This document shows, piece after piece, positions 40,395 through 49,565 of a stretch of 64,000 nucleotides of DNA. Source of the stretch: Aliivibrio sp. S3MY1 (lineage in GTDB: Bacteria; Pseudomonadota; Gammaproteobacteria; Enterobacterales; Vibrionaceae); contig NZ_JARACO010000006.1 in NCBI RefSeq assembly GCF_028765575.1, forward strand, positions 1 through 64,000, in the 5' to 3' direction. The notes under the pieces were generated by a model that ran no database searches, was not told where the DNA came from, and saw nothing but the letters and a program-made list of their open reading frames with translations. Made by a program: the position numbers and the translations under genes. Position 1 is the stretch's first letter; each line of letters starts with the position of its first letter.

Positions 40395-40439
40395 TTTCAC
40401 GTAACCTACTTTGATTAGATTGTAGATTGCCCTATTTTA

Positions 40440-40467
40440 GGCTCGCTGAATTAAGCGGGCCTTTTTT
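40440..40467 (+). terminator. Terminator of glnA
   Basis: GGCTCGCT, loop GAATTA, AGCGGGCC and six T (one G-T pair). As in E. coli, it lies between glnA and the separately promoted glnL. Confidence 0.88.
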
Positions 40468-40585
40468 ATATTGCTAAAGAAAGGCGGCAAGAGAATTGCG
40501 TTATCTCTTAGTAGTACCGTGTATCGACTCCCCTTCCGTAAAGTGAAGGAATTGACATAGTTCCCGTCTGAAAAGCAAGGTATAA

Positions 40586-40602
40586 TGCACTATAATGGTG
40601 CA
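40586..40602 (+). promoter_or_regulatory. NtrC-type operator at the glnL promoter
   Basis: TGCACTATAATGGTGCA is a near-perfect NtrC consensus palindrome about 35-50 bases before the glnL start. TATAAT inside it can serve as a -10, so bound NtrC would block sigma-70 transcription, as described for E. coli glnLp. Confidence 0.85.
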
Positions 40603-40635
40603 ATGGGTTTTTGCTATAAGGATAATGGCGCAACT

Positions 40636-41679
40636 ATGGATTTCTCAACACAACTACTCGAACACCAAGTCACTGCAATCTTGCTACTCGATGATCAGCG
40701 TAATATTCACTATGCCAACCCTGCGGCTGAACAGCTTTTCTCTCAAAGCGCTCAACGCATGGCTCAACACTGCTTTGATGCGTTATTTCATCATTCTCAA
40801 TTAGACCTATCTACATTAATGCAGCCTTTGAATACAGGCCAGAGCGTGACTGACAGTGATGTTCGTATCATGATTGAAGATCGTCCGCTGTACATTGAAG
40901 TAACATCGAGCCCCATTGAAATAAAGAAAAACCTCTATTTATTGGTTGAGATCCGCCAAATAGAACAGCAACGTCGCTTATCACAAGAAATCAACCAACA
41001 CGCACAACAACAAGCGGCCAAAGTCTTAGTTCGAAGCTTAGCGCATGAAATAAAAAACCCATTAGGAGGGCTACGTGGCGCAGCTCAACTACTAGAGCGA
41101 ATGTTGCCCAATCCTGAATTGCATGAATACACCCAAATTATTATTGAGCAAGCCGATCGACTGCGTAATTTAGTCGACCGTTTACTCGGTCCACAAAAGC
41201 TAGGCCAGAAAAAACCTGAAAATCTACATGCCGTGATTGAGAAAGTACGCCAGCTCATTGAATTAAATTCAAGCTATCAAGTCTGTATTGTTCGTGATTA
41301 CGATCCTAGCCTGCCTGACTTTGATATGGACGCCGAACAGATAGAGCAATCCATTTTAAATATCGTCAGCAACGCCGCTGAAATATTAAAAGATCAACCT
41401 GATGGTGTGATAACCCTGCGGACTCGTACTGACTATCAGACCAATATTTATGGTCAACGCCATCGACTTGCCGCCAAAATAGACATTATCGATAATGGTC
41501 CTGGTATCCCAAGTCATATTCAAGACACATTGTTTTATCCAATGGTGAGTGCTCGCGAAGGAGGTACAGGACTTGGACTCTCCATTTCCCAAAACCTCAT
41601 CGACCAACACAATGGAAAAATCGATGTAACAAGTTGGCCTGGAAAAACCGTATTTACCATTTACCTTCCACTTAAATAA
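40636..41679 (+). CDS. glnL: Nitrogen-regulation histidine kinase NtrB (GlnL)
   Basis: 347 residues from ATG 40636. A longer frame from 40585 would translate the NtrC operator, so I reject it; AAGGAT lies 13 bases before 40636, a rather long spacing. PAS domain at about 10-110 (ILLLDDQRNIHYANPAAEQLF), phospho-acceptor His137 in VRSLAHEIKNPLGGLRGAAQ, N box SILNIVSNAAEIL, and DNGPGIP, GGTGLGLSI of the ATPase. Soluble, with no membrane segments. It phosphorylates NtrC when nitrogen is short, under PII control. Confidence 0.95.
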   Translation: MDFSTQLLEHQVTAILLLDDQRNIHYANPAAEQLFSQSAQRMAQHCFDALFHHSQLDLSTLMQPLNTGQSVTDSDVRIMIEDRPLYIEVTSSPIEIKKNLYLLVEIRQIEQQRRLSQEINQHAQQQAAKVLVRSLAHEIKNPLGGLRGAAQLLERMLPNPELHEYTQIIIEQADRLRNLVDRLLGPQKLGQKKPENLHAVIEKVRQLIELNSSYQVCIVRDYDPSLPDFDMDAEQIEQSILNIVSNAAEILKDQPDGVITLRTRTDYQTNIYGQRHRLAAKIDIIDNGPGIPSHIQDTLFYPMVSAREGGTGLGLSISQNLIDQHNGKIDVTSWPGKTVFTIYLPLK

Positions 41680-41734
41680 TAAAAATAACGACCACAACAA
41701 ATACAACTGTATCAGTGGATAACGGAGACAAATT

Positions 41735-43138
41735 ATGAGTAAAGGGTTTATTTGGGTTGTCGATGATGACAGCTCTATTCGCTGGGTGTTAGAAAAGACA
41801 CTCACCAGCACCAACATGATGTGTGAAAGCTTCGGCGATGCTGAAAGTGTACTCCAAGCACTAGAGCGAAACGTACCAGATGTGATTATTTCTGATATTC
41901 GTATGCCGGGAATGGATGGCTTATCATTGCTTAATCATGTTCAGGAAAACTACCCTGACCTACCCGTTATTATCATGACTGCCCATTCAGATTTAGACGC
42001 AGCTGTTAGTGCTTATAAAAAAGGGGCTTTTGAGTATTTACCAAAACCGTTTGATATTGATGAAGCTCTTACTTTGGTTGAACGCGCACTTGCTCACAGT
42101 CAAGAGCAGAAAAAGCAAAACAGTAACAAGCCAGCCAAAGAGCATCATGTTCCAGAAATTATCGGGGAAGCTCCTGCAATGCAGGAAGTATTTCGAGCCA
42201 TTGGACGCCTCTCTCGCTCTTCAATTTCAGTCTTAATCAATGGTGAATCAGGCACAGGTAAAGAACTCGTTGCCCACGCTCTTCATCGTCATAGCCCGCG
42301 TGCTAGCAATGAGTTCATTGCCTTAAACATGGCGGCGATCCCAAAAGATCTGATTGAATCTGAATTATTTGGCCACGAAAAAGGCGCATTTACTGGTGCA
42401 AGTGCCATTCGTAAAGGTCGCTTTGAACAAGCCAATGGCGGAACCTTATTTTTAGATGAAATTGGTGATATGCCCCTTGATATACAAACGCGCTTATTAA
42501 GAGTATTGGCTGATGGTCAGTTTTATCGTGTTGGCGGGCACTCCCCAGTACAAGTCGACGTTCGGATCATCGCTGCAACTCATCAAAACTTGGAAAAATT
42601 GGTCGCCGATGGTGGGTTTCGTGAAGATTTATTTCACCGCCTCAATGTTATTCGTGTTCATATTCCAGCACTTCGAGAGCGCCAAGAAGACATTCAAAAA
42701 TTAACTGAGCATTTTTTACACTTGGCCTCTAAAGAGCTAGGGATAGAGTGTAAAACACTGAGCAATGAAGCAAGTAAAGCGCTAAGCCAATGTGCCTGGC
42801 CCGGCAATGTAAGGCAGTTAGAAAACACCTGTCGTTGGTTGACCGTCATGGCAAGCAGCCAAGACGTTCTCGTTTCTGATTTACCTCAAGAGTTATTTAA
42901 CTCACCAAGCAACACCAGCAATACTGCTAGCGCGGATTGGCAATCCCAATTAAGTCGTTGGGTAGAAGAACAACTACATCAAGGCGAAGCTGACATCCTA
43001 AATAAAGTCATTCCTAATGTTGAGCGTATATTATTAGAAAAGGCCCTTAATCATACACACGGCCATAAACAAGAAGCCGCAAAATTGCTTGGTTGGGGAA
43101 GAAACACCTTAACTCGAAAATTAAAAGAGATTGAATAA
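41735..43138 (+). CDS. glnG: Sigma-54 activator NtrC (GlnG)
   Basis: 467 residues. Receiver with Asp54 in IISDIRMPGMDG; AAA+ domain with Walker A GESGTGKE, the sigma-54-contacting GAFTGA, and Walker B GGTLFLDEIGD; C-terminal Fis-type helix-turn-helix EAAKLLGWGRNTLTRKLKE. Phosphorylated NtrC binds the enhancer sites upstream of glnA and activates sigma-54 polymerase. It starts 56 bases after glnL, in one operon; AACGGAGACAAATT supplies the ribosome site. Confidence 0.98.
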   Translation: MSKGFIWVVDDDSSIRWVLEKTLTSTNMMCESFGDAESVLQALERNVPDVIISDIRMPGMDGLSLLNHVQENYPDLPVIIMTAHSDLDAAVSAYKKGAFEYLPKPFDIDEALTLVERALAHSQEQKKQNSNKPAKEHHVPEIIGEAPAMQEVFRAIGRLSRSSISVLINGESGTGKELVAHALHRHSPRASNEFIALNMAAIPKDLIESELFGHEKGAFTGASAIRKGRFEQANGGTLFLDEIGDMPLDIQTRLLRVLADGQFYRVGGHSPVQVDVRIIAATHQNLEKLVADGGFREDLFHRLNVIRVHIPALRERQEDIQKLTEHFLHLASKELGIECKTLSNEASKALSQCAWPGNVRQLENTCRWLTVMASSQDVLVSDLPQELFNSPSNTSNTASADWQSQLSRWVEEQLHQGEADILNKVIPNVERILLEKALNHTHGHKQEAAKLLGWGRNTLTRKLKEIE

Positions 43139-43140
43139 CA

Positions 43141-43183
43141 CTTTTAAATACTTTTAAACACTTTTAAACACTTTTAAACACTT
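43141..43183. repeat. Tandem decamer after glnG
   Basis: Four copies of CTTTTAAA(T/C)A plus a partial fifth, directly behind the glnG stop. The 10-bp period suggests an in-phase curved tract or slippage-derived array. Confidence 0.9.
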
Positions 43184-43261
43184 AGTTAGGAAGAATGTAT
43201 AAAATCTAACAATTAATCAGCTATAATGCTAAGCAGAACGATACTGTATAAAAAGATCTTT

Positions 43262-45814
43262 ATGAATAATACAACCACCAAAAAGCAGTTTTCTTTAAGA
43301 TCCGCTGTGATGTTGCCTTTCATTACCGTATTGCTGTTAACACTAAGTGTGGTTTTCTATACCCAAAATAATAGCTATGAGAAATTAGTTGATGATGTCA
43401 GCGGTAAAATACTTACCTCTTATACGCAAAACACGCACACTAATCTAAATATTTTCTTAAAAGACCCTTTTATCGCCGTTCAGAATATTGTTGATCAAAT
43501 TCAGCGCTACCAAATATATCAACCAAACGATACCAAAGAAATGCAATCCTACTTAGAACACAGTTTTTTAGGATTATATAAAGATTTAAAACAGATGGAT
43601 GTTTTATCTTTTGGTAGTGAACAAAGAGAGTATGTTGGTTTTCGTCAAGAAAGTAATCGCGCGATCTCTCTTATGCTTCAAGATAAGCGCACCGGAGATG
43701 ACCTCATTATCTATCGTGGTAATAAAATCTCTGATGATATTCGAACCACTGTATATAATTATGACCCTCGTCAAAGGCCTTGGTATACCCCTGCGGCTGA
43801 CACTTTAACGCCTTCATGGTCAAAAATTTACACCAATGCTGATGAACGCAAAGAGATCACAATTTCCACTATGCATCCTGTTTTTTATGATGATGATTTT
43901 ATTGGCGTCTTTGCCGCAGATGTAAAGTTAAACGCATTTGATGCCTTTTTAAATAAAGAGGCTCAACTGATAAAAGGCTCGATTTACCTTATCGATAATG
44001 AGCAGCGCTTAATTGCTCACTCGACTATGGGCAGCATCATTTCTCTTGGCTCTCCAAGTAGTCCTGTAGGATCTCGGTTATTAGCAATTGAAAGCTCTGA
44101 TATTGCGATTCAGAAAAGTGCCGAATACATTAAAGAAAATCAGCTAATGAATCGTAACAAAGCAGAAGTGTTCTATTTCCCTCACAATGGCGAACGCTAC
44201 TTCAGCCAAATTACACCTTATCGAGACAATAATGGCCTTGATTGGTATATCGTCATTGCAATTTCAGAAAGTGATTTACTTGGTCAATTACAACAAGAGC
44301 AACGTAAAGGGCTTTTCTTTGGTATTTTACTGGCGTTAGTGGGGCTAATTGTCGGAGTATACTCAATCACTCAAGTCATAAAACCTATTTTTACTACCGC
44401 CAATGCTGCTCGTAACATTGCCAATGGAAATTGGGATAATAACGTTGAAGCTAAAGGCAACATCTATGAAACCACGATGCTAATGAATGCCTTTAATGAC
44501 ATGACTCAAAAGTTGCAATCTTCGTTTGAAGCCATGCGCCAACAAATCACGTTTGATTCATTAACTCAGGTATTAAGCCGACAAGGCCTCATTGAACATA
44601 GCCGAACTATGCTGGATAAACAGCAAGATAATGAACAGGGACTCATCCTTATTGGTATTAATAACTTTCGAGATATTAACGACAGCTTGGGCATCTTAGA
44701 AGGCGACCAGCTATTAAAACGTATCACTGAACGCTTACAAGCCAGCTTTACTAACAAGAATATTGCGATTGGCCGTGTAGGTGGGGATGAATTTGGGCTT
44801 TTCTTGGCTGATATTAAAGATATTAACCAACTGCAACAGTATGCTCTAGATGTTCATTCCTGCTTTATGACTCCATTTCAAATAAGCACTAACCCGACCT
44901 TGATTTCGATCTCAATTGGTTTAGTACACGGTAATTTACATTATGACTCTATGACGTTATGGCTTAGAAATGCCAGCATTGCACTTGGTCTGGCTAAAAA
45001 GAATAACATTAACATTTCTTTATACTCTCCTGAAATGGCGGAAGCTTCACTGCATAAAGCCACGATTACCGCCGAGTTGGCCTCAGCGATTGAAAACAAT
45101 GAAATGGTACCATTTTACCAACCCATCATTGATGTAAAAACAGGGAATATAATTGGTGCAGAAGCTCTTATTCGGTGGTTCAATCCACGCAGAGGAATGG
45201 TGTCCCCGTTAGAATTTATTCCTCTTGCAGAGGACAATGGCATGATTATTCCTATTGGTGCTCAGGTCCTAACTCAAGCCTGTCTTGATACCGTAGAACG
45301 CATTAATCAAGGCTTGTGGCCACACGATTTCCATATGCACGTCAATCTATCTGTCTGTCAATTAACGCAAGACAACTTCTTAGAAGGCCTGGAATTAATA
45401 CTGAAAAAAACAGCGATGCCACCACAAAACTTAACGTTAGAAATCACAGAGTCTCGTCTCGTTAATCACGATACGAACACCACAGATACGATGCAACGTA
45501 TTCGTGATTTAGGCATTCAAATTGCCATTGATGATTTTGGTACTGGCTATTCTTCACTAGCGTACATTCATAAATTACCTTTTGACGTACTAAAAGTAGA
45601 CCGCTCATTTATCAAAGACCTCACAGAAGATAATCTTGATTCCTCAATAGCGGCGGCAGTTTATAATATGACAAAAGGCTTTAAAATAACTCTTGTTGCT
45701 GAGGGAATTGAGACTCAAGAACAAGCAGATCTATTAAGCCGATTAAATTACGACCATGTTCAAGGGTTCCTTTATAGTCGCCCACTGCCACTATCTGACT
45801 GGCCAACAGAATAA
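43262..45814 (+). CDS. Membrane GGDEF-EAL protein with dCache sensor
   Basis: 850 residues from ATG 43262; an ATG at 43226 would add 12 residues. TM1 at about 18-38, a periplasmic dCache-like domain (DPRQRPWYTPAADTLTPSWSKIYTN is typical of Cache_1 ligand domains), TM2 near 350-370, then HAMP. The GGDEF motif is intact (GRVGGDEFGLFL), though the two preceding segments are diverged. The EAL domain has GAEALIRWF, NLSVCQL, EITES, DDFGTGYSSL, KVDRSFI and EGIETQEQ: all expected catalytic residues. Predicted phosphodiesterase for cyclic di-GMP, perhaps also a cyclase, tuned by a periplasmic small molecule. Not in an operon with ntrBC in any clear way. Confidence 0.9.
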   Translation: MNNTTTKKQFSLRSAVMLPFITVLLLTLSVVFYTQNNSYEKLVDDVSGKILTSYTQNTHTNLNIFLKDPFIAVQNIVDQIQRYQIYQPNDTKEMQSYLEHSFLGLYKDLKQMDVLSFGSEQREYVGFRQESNRAISLMLQDKRTGDDLIIYRGNKISDDIRTTVYNYDPRQRPWYTPAADTLTPSWSKIYTNADERKEITISTMHPVFYDDDFIGVFAADVKLNAFDAFLNKEAQLIKGSIYLIDNEQRLIAHSTMGSIISLGSPSSPVGSRLLAIESSDIAIQKSAEYIKENQLMNRNKAEVFYFPHNGERYFSQITPYRDNNGLDWYIVIAISESDLLGQLQQEQRKGLFFGILLALVGLIVGVYSITQVIKPIFTTANAARNIANGNWDNNVEAKGNIYETTMLMNAFNDMTQKLQSSFEAMRQQITFDSLTQVLSRQGLIEHSRTMLDKQQDNEQGLILIGINNFRDINDSLGILEGDQLLKRITERLQASFTNKNIAIGRVGGDEFGLFLADIKDINQLQQYALDVHSCFMTPFQISTNPTLISISIGLVHGNLHYDSMTLWLRNASIALGLAKKNNINISLYSPEMAEASLHKATITAELASAIENNEMVPFYQPIIDVKTGNIIGAEALIRWFNPRRGMVSPLEFIPLAEDNGMIIPIGAQVLTQACLDTVERINQGLWPHDFHMHVNLSVCQLTQDNFLEGLELILKKTAMPPQNLTLEITESRLVNHDTNTTDTMQRIRDLGIQIAIDDFGTGYSSLAYIHKLPFDVLKVDRSFIKDLTEDNLDSSIAAAVYNMTKGFKITLVAEGIETQEQADLLSRLNYDHVQGFLYSRPLPLSDWPTE

Positions 45815-45949
45815 GTTAACATCACAGCGCAATCCATCAAATTGCGCTGCTTTTAGCCAATCGGCTACTGACATCATAATAATGTCTCTCTATACTCAGT
45901 CTTAATATATATATATGCATTCACGTCTTTTTTGTAGGAACAGTTCATA

Positions 45950-46951
45950 ATGATAACTAAAACACTCCCTCTTACGGATTTGCATCGTCATCTTGATGGC
46001 AACATTCGAATTGAAACTATCTTAGATTTAGGTCAAAAATTTGGGCTAAAATTACCTGCTCATGATCTTGAATCATTGCGTCCTCACGTCCAAATCGTAG
46101 AAGCAGAGCCAAGTCTTGTTGCCTTTTTATCTAAACTTGATTGGGGTGTGGCGGTTCTTGGTGATCTAGACGCCTGTCGTCGTGTGGCTTATGAAAACGT
46201 ACAAGATGCAATGAACGCACAAATTGATTACGCAGAATTACGTTTCTCTCCATACTACATGGCAATGAAGCACAATTTACCGATTGCAGGCGTTGTTGAA
46301 GCGGTTGTGGATGGCGTTGAAGCAGGCTGTAAAGATTTTGGTGTAAAAGCCAACCTCATTGGTATTATGAGCCGCACTTTTGGTCAAGATGCTTGTCAGC
46401 AAGAACTAGATGGCCTTCTAACTCAAAAGAATAAGCTGGTTGCAATTGATTTAGCGGGTGATGAGCTAGGGCAACCTGGTGATCGCTTTGTGAGCCACTT
46501 TAACCAAGTTCGCGATGCCGGTCTTCGAGTGACAGTTCATGCAGGTGAAGCTGCTGGTGCAGAAAGTATGTGGCAAGCGATTAATGAGCTTGGTGCGGTA
46601 CGTATTGGTCACGGTGTTAAGGCTGTTGAAGACCCTAAACTGATGGAGTTCTTAGCGAAAAACAACATTGGTATTGAATCATGTTTAACCTCTAATATTC
46701 AAACAAGTACCGTTGCTTCGTTCGCATCTCACCCTATCAAAACTTTCCTTGCTCACGGTATTAAAGTTTGTCTAAATACGGATGATCCTGCGGTTGAAGG
46801 TATTGAGCTTCCGTATGAATATGAAGTGGCGGCACCAAAAGTTGGCTTAACTCAGGACCAACTTCGCCAAATTCAAATTAATGGTTTGGATCTGGCTTTC
46901 TTAAGTGATGCAGAGAAACAAGCGTTGCGTGATATGGCAGCTAAGCGCTAA
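45950..46951 (+). CDS. add: Adenosine deaminase
   Basis: 333 residues, TIM-barrel amidohydrolase. Zinc ligands HRHLDGN (13-19), HAGEAAG with His and catalytic Glu, IGHGVKAV, and NTDDPAV with the metal Asp. It deaminates adenosine and deoxyadenosine in purine salvage. The ribosome site AGGAACAG lies 10 bases from ATG 45950. No PurR palindrome is visible upstream, in contrast to xanP. Confidence 0.96.
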   Translation: MITKTLPLTDLHRHLDGNIRIETILDLGQKFGLKLPAHDLESLRPHVQIVEAEPSLVAFLSKLDWGVAVLGDLDACRRVAYENVQDAMNAQIDYAELRFSPYYMAMKHNLPIAGVVEAVVDGVEAGCKDFGVKANLIGIMSRTFGQDACQQELDGLLTQKNKLVAIDLAGDELGQPGDRFVSHFNQVRDAGLRVTVHAGEAAGAESMWQAINELGAVRIGHGVKAVEDPKLMEFLAKNNIGIESCLTSNIQTSTVASFASHPIKTFLAHGIKVCLNTDDPAVEGIELPYEYEVAAPKVGLTQDQLRQIQINGLDLAFLSDAEKQALRDMAAKR

Positions 46952-46964
46952 TTAAATTAAAGCA

Positions 46965-47103
46965 GGTTTCAGGGCGCTACGCTTACAGGTTTCAGGAGTA
47001 CTTGCTTCTGATTTTCCTGAAGCCTGAACCCTGAATCCTATCTTTTGCTCTTATAGGAGCAGAGCGGTCTAGTCTCTAGTTAGCGCAGCGTATCGCTTCT
47101 AGT
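46965..47103. repeat. Half intergenic element between add and eda
   Basis: GGTTTCAGGGCGCTACGCTT core and a right end CTAGTTAGCGCAGCGTATCG...TCTAG; the left end is missing. One of only two clusters in the right half of the window. It sits between convergent genes. Confidence 0.88.
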
Positions 47104-47113
47104 CTCTCAATTC

Positions 47114-47749
47114 TTACTTAATCAACTCAACCGCTTCTTTCGTAAGTTTTGTCACTTTCGCCCAATCTTTTTCAGCAATGGCCTCTTTTGGTAGCATCCA
47201 AGAACCACCTACCGTCGCCACACAATCCAATGCGGTGTAGTCATTTACATTCTGTGGGTTAATGCCGCCCGTTGGACAGAACTGAACTTGTGGTAACGGC
47301 GCAGCCATTGCTTTTAATACTGATGGTCCACCAAACGCACTTGCTGGGAAGAATTTTAAGTGTGCATAGCCAAGCTCAATCGCACGAATAACTTCTGATG
47401 GTGTTGCAACACCTGGAATTAATGGAACATCCGCCGTTTTTGCATGAGCTAATAAACTTGGTGTAAATCCTGGTGAAATAATAAATTGAGCTCCAGCTTC
47501 AACCGCTTGATCATACTGCTGGGTACTGATCACGGTGCCTGCACCAACTAATGCTTTTGGCATCGCTTTACGAATCGCCGTAATTGCCTCCAAAGCAACC
47601 GCTGTTCGTAGCGTTATTTCAAATACATTAATCCCACCAGCAGCTAATGCTTGAGCCATTGGCACTGCATCTTCCAACTGTTCAATAACCATAACAGGGA
47701 CAACAGGTGATGCACTAAATACGTCTGAAGGCGAAAGGGTCCAACTCAT
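47114..47749 (-). CDS. eda: KHG/KDPG aldolase
   Basis: 211 residues. Catalytic Glu in NVFEITLRT, VGAGTVIS, Schiff-base Lys in HLKFFPASAFGG near 133, and CPTGGINPQN phosphate loop. It splits KDPG into pyruvate and glyceraldehyde 3-phosphate (Entner-Doudoroff) and also KHG. It stands alone here, not beside edd, kdgK or uxu genes. AAGAGAAAT precedes ATG 47749. Confidence 0.95.
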   Translation of the reverse strand: MSWTLSPSDVFSASPVVPVMVIEQLEDAVPMAQALAAGGINVFEITLRTAVALEAITAIRKAMPKALVGAGTVISTQQYDQAVEAGAQFIISPGFTPSLLAHAKTADVPLIPGVATPSEVIRAIELGYAHLKFFPASAFGGPSVLKAMAAPLPQVQFCPTGGINPQNVNDYTALDCVATVGGSWMLPKEAIAEKDWAKVTKLTKEAVELIK

Positions 47750-47895
47750 ATTTCTCTTAGCTCTCTTTATTCATTTAAATAACCCTACTATTTTACGCTA
47801 AATTACACCCAATAGCTCTGACAAAGGTGAATTCCCTCTCATTTTTACTGTCCTATGGCATACTAGTATTCACACTGACCATGCAGAGAAATAGG

Positions 47896-48939
47896 ATGAA
47901 AAGATCACTACTGGCTTTAGGCGCTTTATTATTTGTCGCAGGATGTAGCCAACAATCATCAATACAAACATCAGGGGATCCTTCTGAAGTTAATCAATTA
48001 AGTGATATCAAAACACCGCATACTTTCATGCTGCGTGGCACTGTCATTATTGGCCATGAATCTCAAAGCATTCAGCCTTGTCATAGCGATCTACAATATT
48101 GGATAAACCTATCTCCTGCGCAGTGGCAAGCGGGTACAGATATCCAATCATCCCCTTATCAGCCTATGTATGGTGAATTAATCGGCCATTTTGAGGCGCC
48201 ACCAAAGGGCGGTTTTGCCAATGACTATCCTGCCCGATTTGTTGTCTCTCAAATAAATACTCTCGTGGCTGGCGAAGGGGCATCTTGCCAAAGAAATGTT
48301 CAACCGACTAAGGCCTTTGGTACTGAACCATTTTGGAGTGTACAGGTAGTTAACGGTGAACTCGTCTTCTCTGAAATGGGAAAGCCAAAGCAACAACAGA
48401 TCATTACAGAACAAATCCTTGAGATAAATAAACGTGTTTATCAAAGTCGTGACTTCTCTTTAACCATGAGCAAAGGGATCTGCAAAGACAGCATGGTTGA
48501 GTCCATTTATGGGTGGCATTCAGAAGTGGCTATTAACGGTAAGAAATACCAAGGCTGCGCTACACTAGCCGCAAAAGATACAACACTCAATTGGGTAGAA
48601 GCCTATCAGGGGACAAGCACGATTGGAGGTTCAGGATTAACCATTGGTTTAACATTAAATCCTGACCATTCAGCAGTCACCACTTATGATTACAATACAG
48701 ATGAACCTCAATTGGTTGAAACTGGTATATGGCAAGCAACTAAGGACAACAAACTTCACGTCCTGATGAGTCGTCATCAGCGCCAATACATGATCTCAGA
48801 GCGGATATTTACCAAAAATGGTACCCAAATATCTACCGACAAAGAGCGAGTAAATGGTGTGATTTTCCCGATTCAATCTGGATTAACCCTTTATTCAATC
48901 GACAACGTAAATTCAACCAACACGATACAAGGTCAATAA
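47896..48939 (+). CDS. Outer-membrane-type lipoprotein with FGTEPFW motif
   Basis: 347 residues from ATG 47896. A GTG-started frame from 47827 is longer but would bury the signal. The signal peptide MKRSLLALGALLFVAGC ends in lipobox VAGC with the lipid Cys17 followed by S-Q, so probable outer-membrane sorting. The centre has AFGTEPFWSVQV, a motif shared with COG3650-type proteins; the N-terminal half (FMLRGTVIIGHESQSIQPCHSDLQYWIN) and the C-terminal part (GLTIGLTLNPDHSAVTTYDY) recall NlpE-like envelope proteins. Function unknown. The next gene starts two bases after the stop, so they are co-translated. Confidence 0.78.
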   Translation: MKRSLLALGALLFVAGCSQQSSIQTSGDPSEVNQLSDIKTPHTFMLRGTVIIGHESQSIQPCHSDLQYWINLSPAQWQAGTDIQSSPYQPMYGELIGHFEAPPKGGFANDYPARFVVSQINTLVAGEGASCQRNVQPTKAFGTEPFWSVQVVNGELVFSEMGKPKQQQIITEQILEINKRVYQSRDFSLTMSKGICKDSMVESIYGWHSEVAINGKKYQGCATLAAKDTTLNWVEAYQGTSTIGGSGLTIGLTLNPDHSAVTTYDYNTDEPQLVETGIWQATKDNKLHVLMSRHQRQYMISERIFTKNGTQISTDKERVNGVIFPIQSGLTLYSIDNVNSTNTIQGQ

Positions 48940-48941
48940 TA

Positions 48942-49565
48942 ATGGTTACCACCAATTCATGCTCTACGTGTGGCTTTGTACATAACTGTATTTGCGATCA
49001 CCAACCACACTTAGATTCCCATATTGAGTTTGCTTTGCTTTATCATGAAAACGAACTAGATAAATTAACCAACACAGGTAGATTATTACTAAATAGCCTA
49101 CCTAAAGCCAAAAGCTATTTATGGCAAAGAAAAGTTCCACCAGAAGATCTCATTAACCACATAAATCAAGAAGACACTGAGACATGGTTACTGTTTCCAA
49201 GTGATTCGCCAACCCTTAGTTCAAAATATCTTGAACGTAAGGATCCTAATAAAAAACAGCTGTTTATTTTGTTGGATGCGACATGGCAAGAAGCAAAGAA
49301 AATGGTTAATAAAAGTCCCTGGTTAAAAGAACTTACTTGCCTCGAATTGATCCCGACAGCAGCATCTCGCTATCATTTACGTCGGAATCAAAGCCAAGGA
49401 AATCTGTGTACTTGTGAAGCGGGAATTGAAGTATTAGAGATGACAAAAGAGCCGGGGAATGCCCACGCTCTTTCAGAATATTATGACCACTTTTTAACCG
49501 TATTTCAGGCAGAACGTAGCGGCCATATTTATGGCTCTAGCGCTTTAGGTTCCCCCAAGAAATAA
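48942..49565 (+). CDS. DTW-domain tRNA-uridine aminocarboxypropyltransferase-like protein
   Basis: 207 residues. Zinc-binding N-terminus with CSTCGFVHNCIC, and the signature LLDATWQEAKKM (D-x-T-W). Also RYHLRRNQSQGNLCTCEA, typical of the family. E. coli YfiP/TapT of this family makes acp3U47 on tRNA from SAM. The sequence is shorter than some homologues but complete. Its last 37 bases overlap the convergent FIST-GGDEF-EAL gene. Confidence 0.85.
   Translation: MVTTNSCSTCGFVHNCICDHQPHLDSHIEFALLYHENELDKLTNTGRLLLNSLPKAKSYLWQRKVPPEDLINHINQEDTETWLLFPSDSPTLSSKYLERKDPNKKQLFILLDATWQEAKKMVNKSPWLKELTCLELIPTAASRYHLRRNQSQGNLCTCEAGIEVLEMTKEPGNAHALSEYYDHFLTVFQAERSGHIYGSSALGSPKK

Noticed and set aside
45905-45917. 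TA-repeat (TATATATATATG) before add as a regulatory site
   Set aside because: Short and without a known binding motif; not enough to call an operator.
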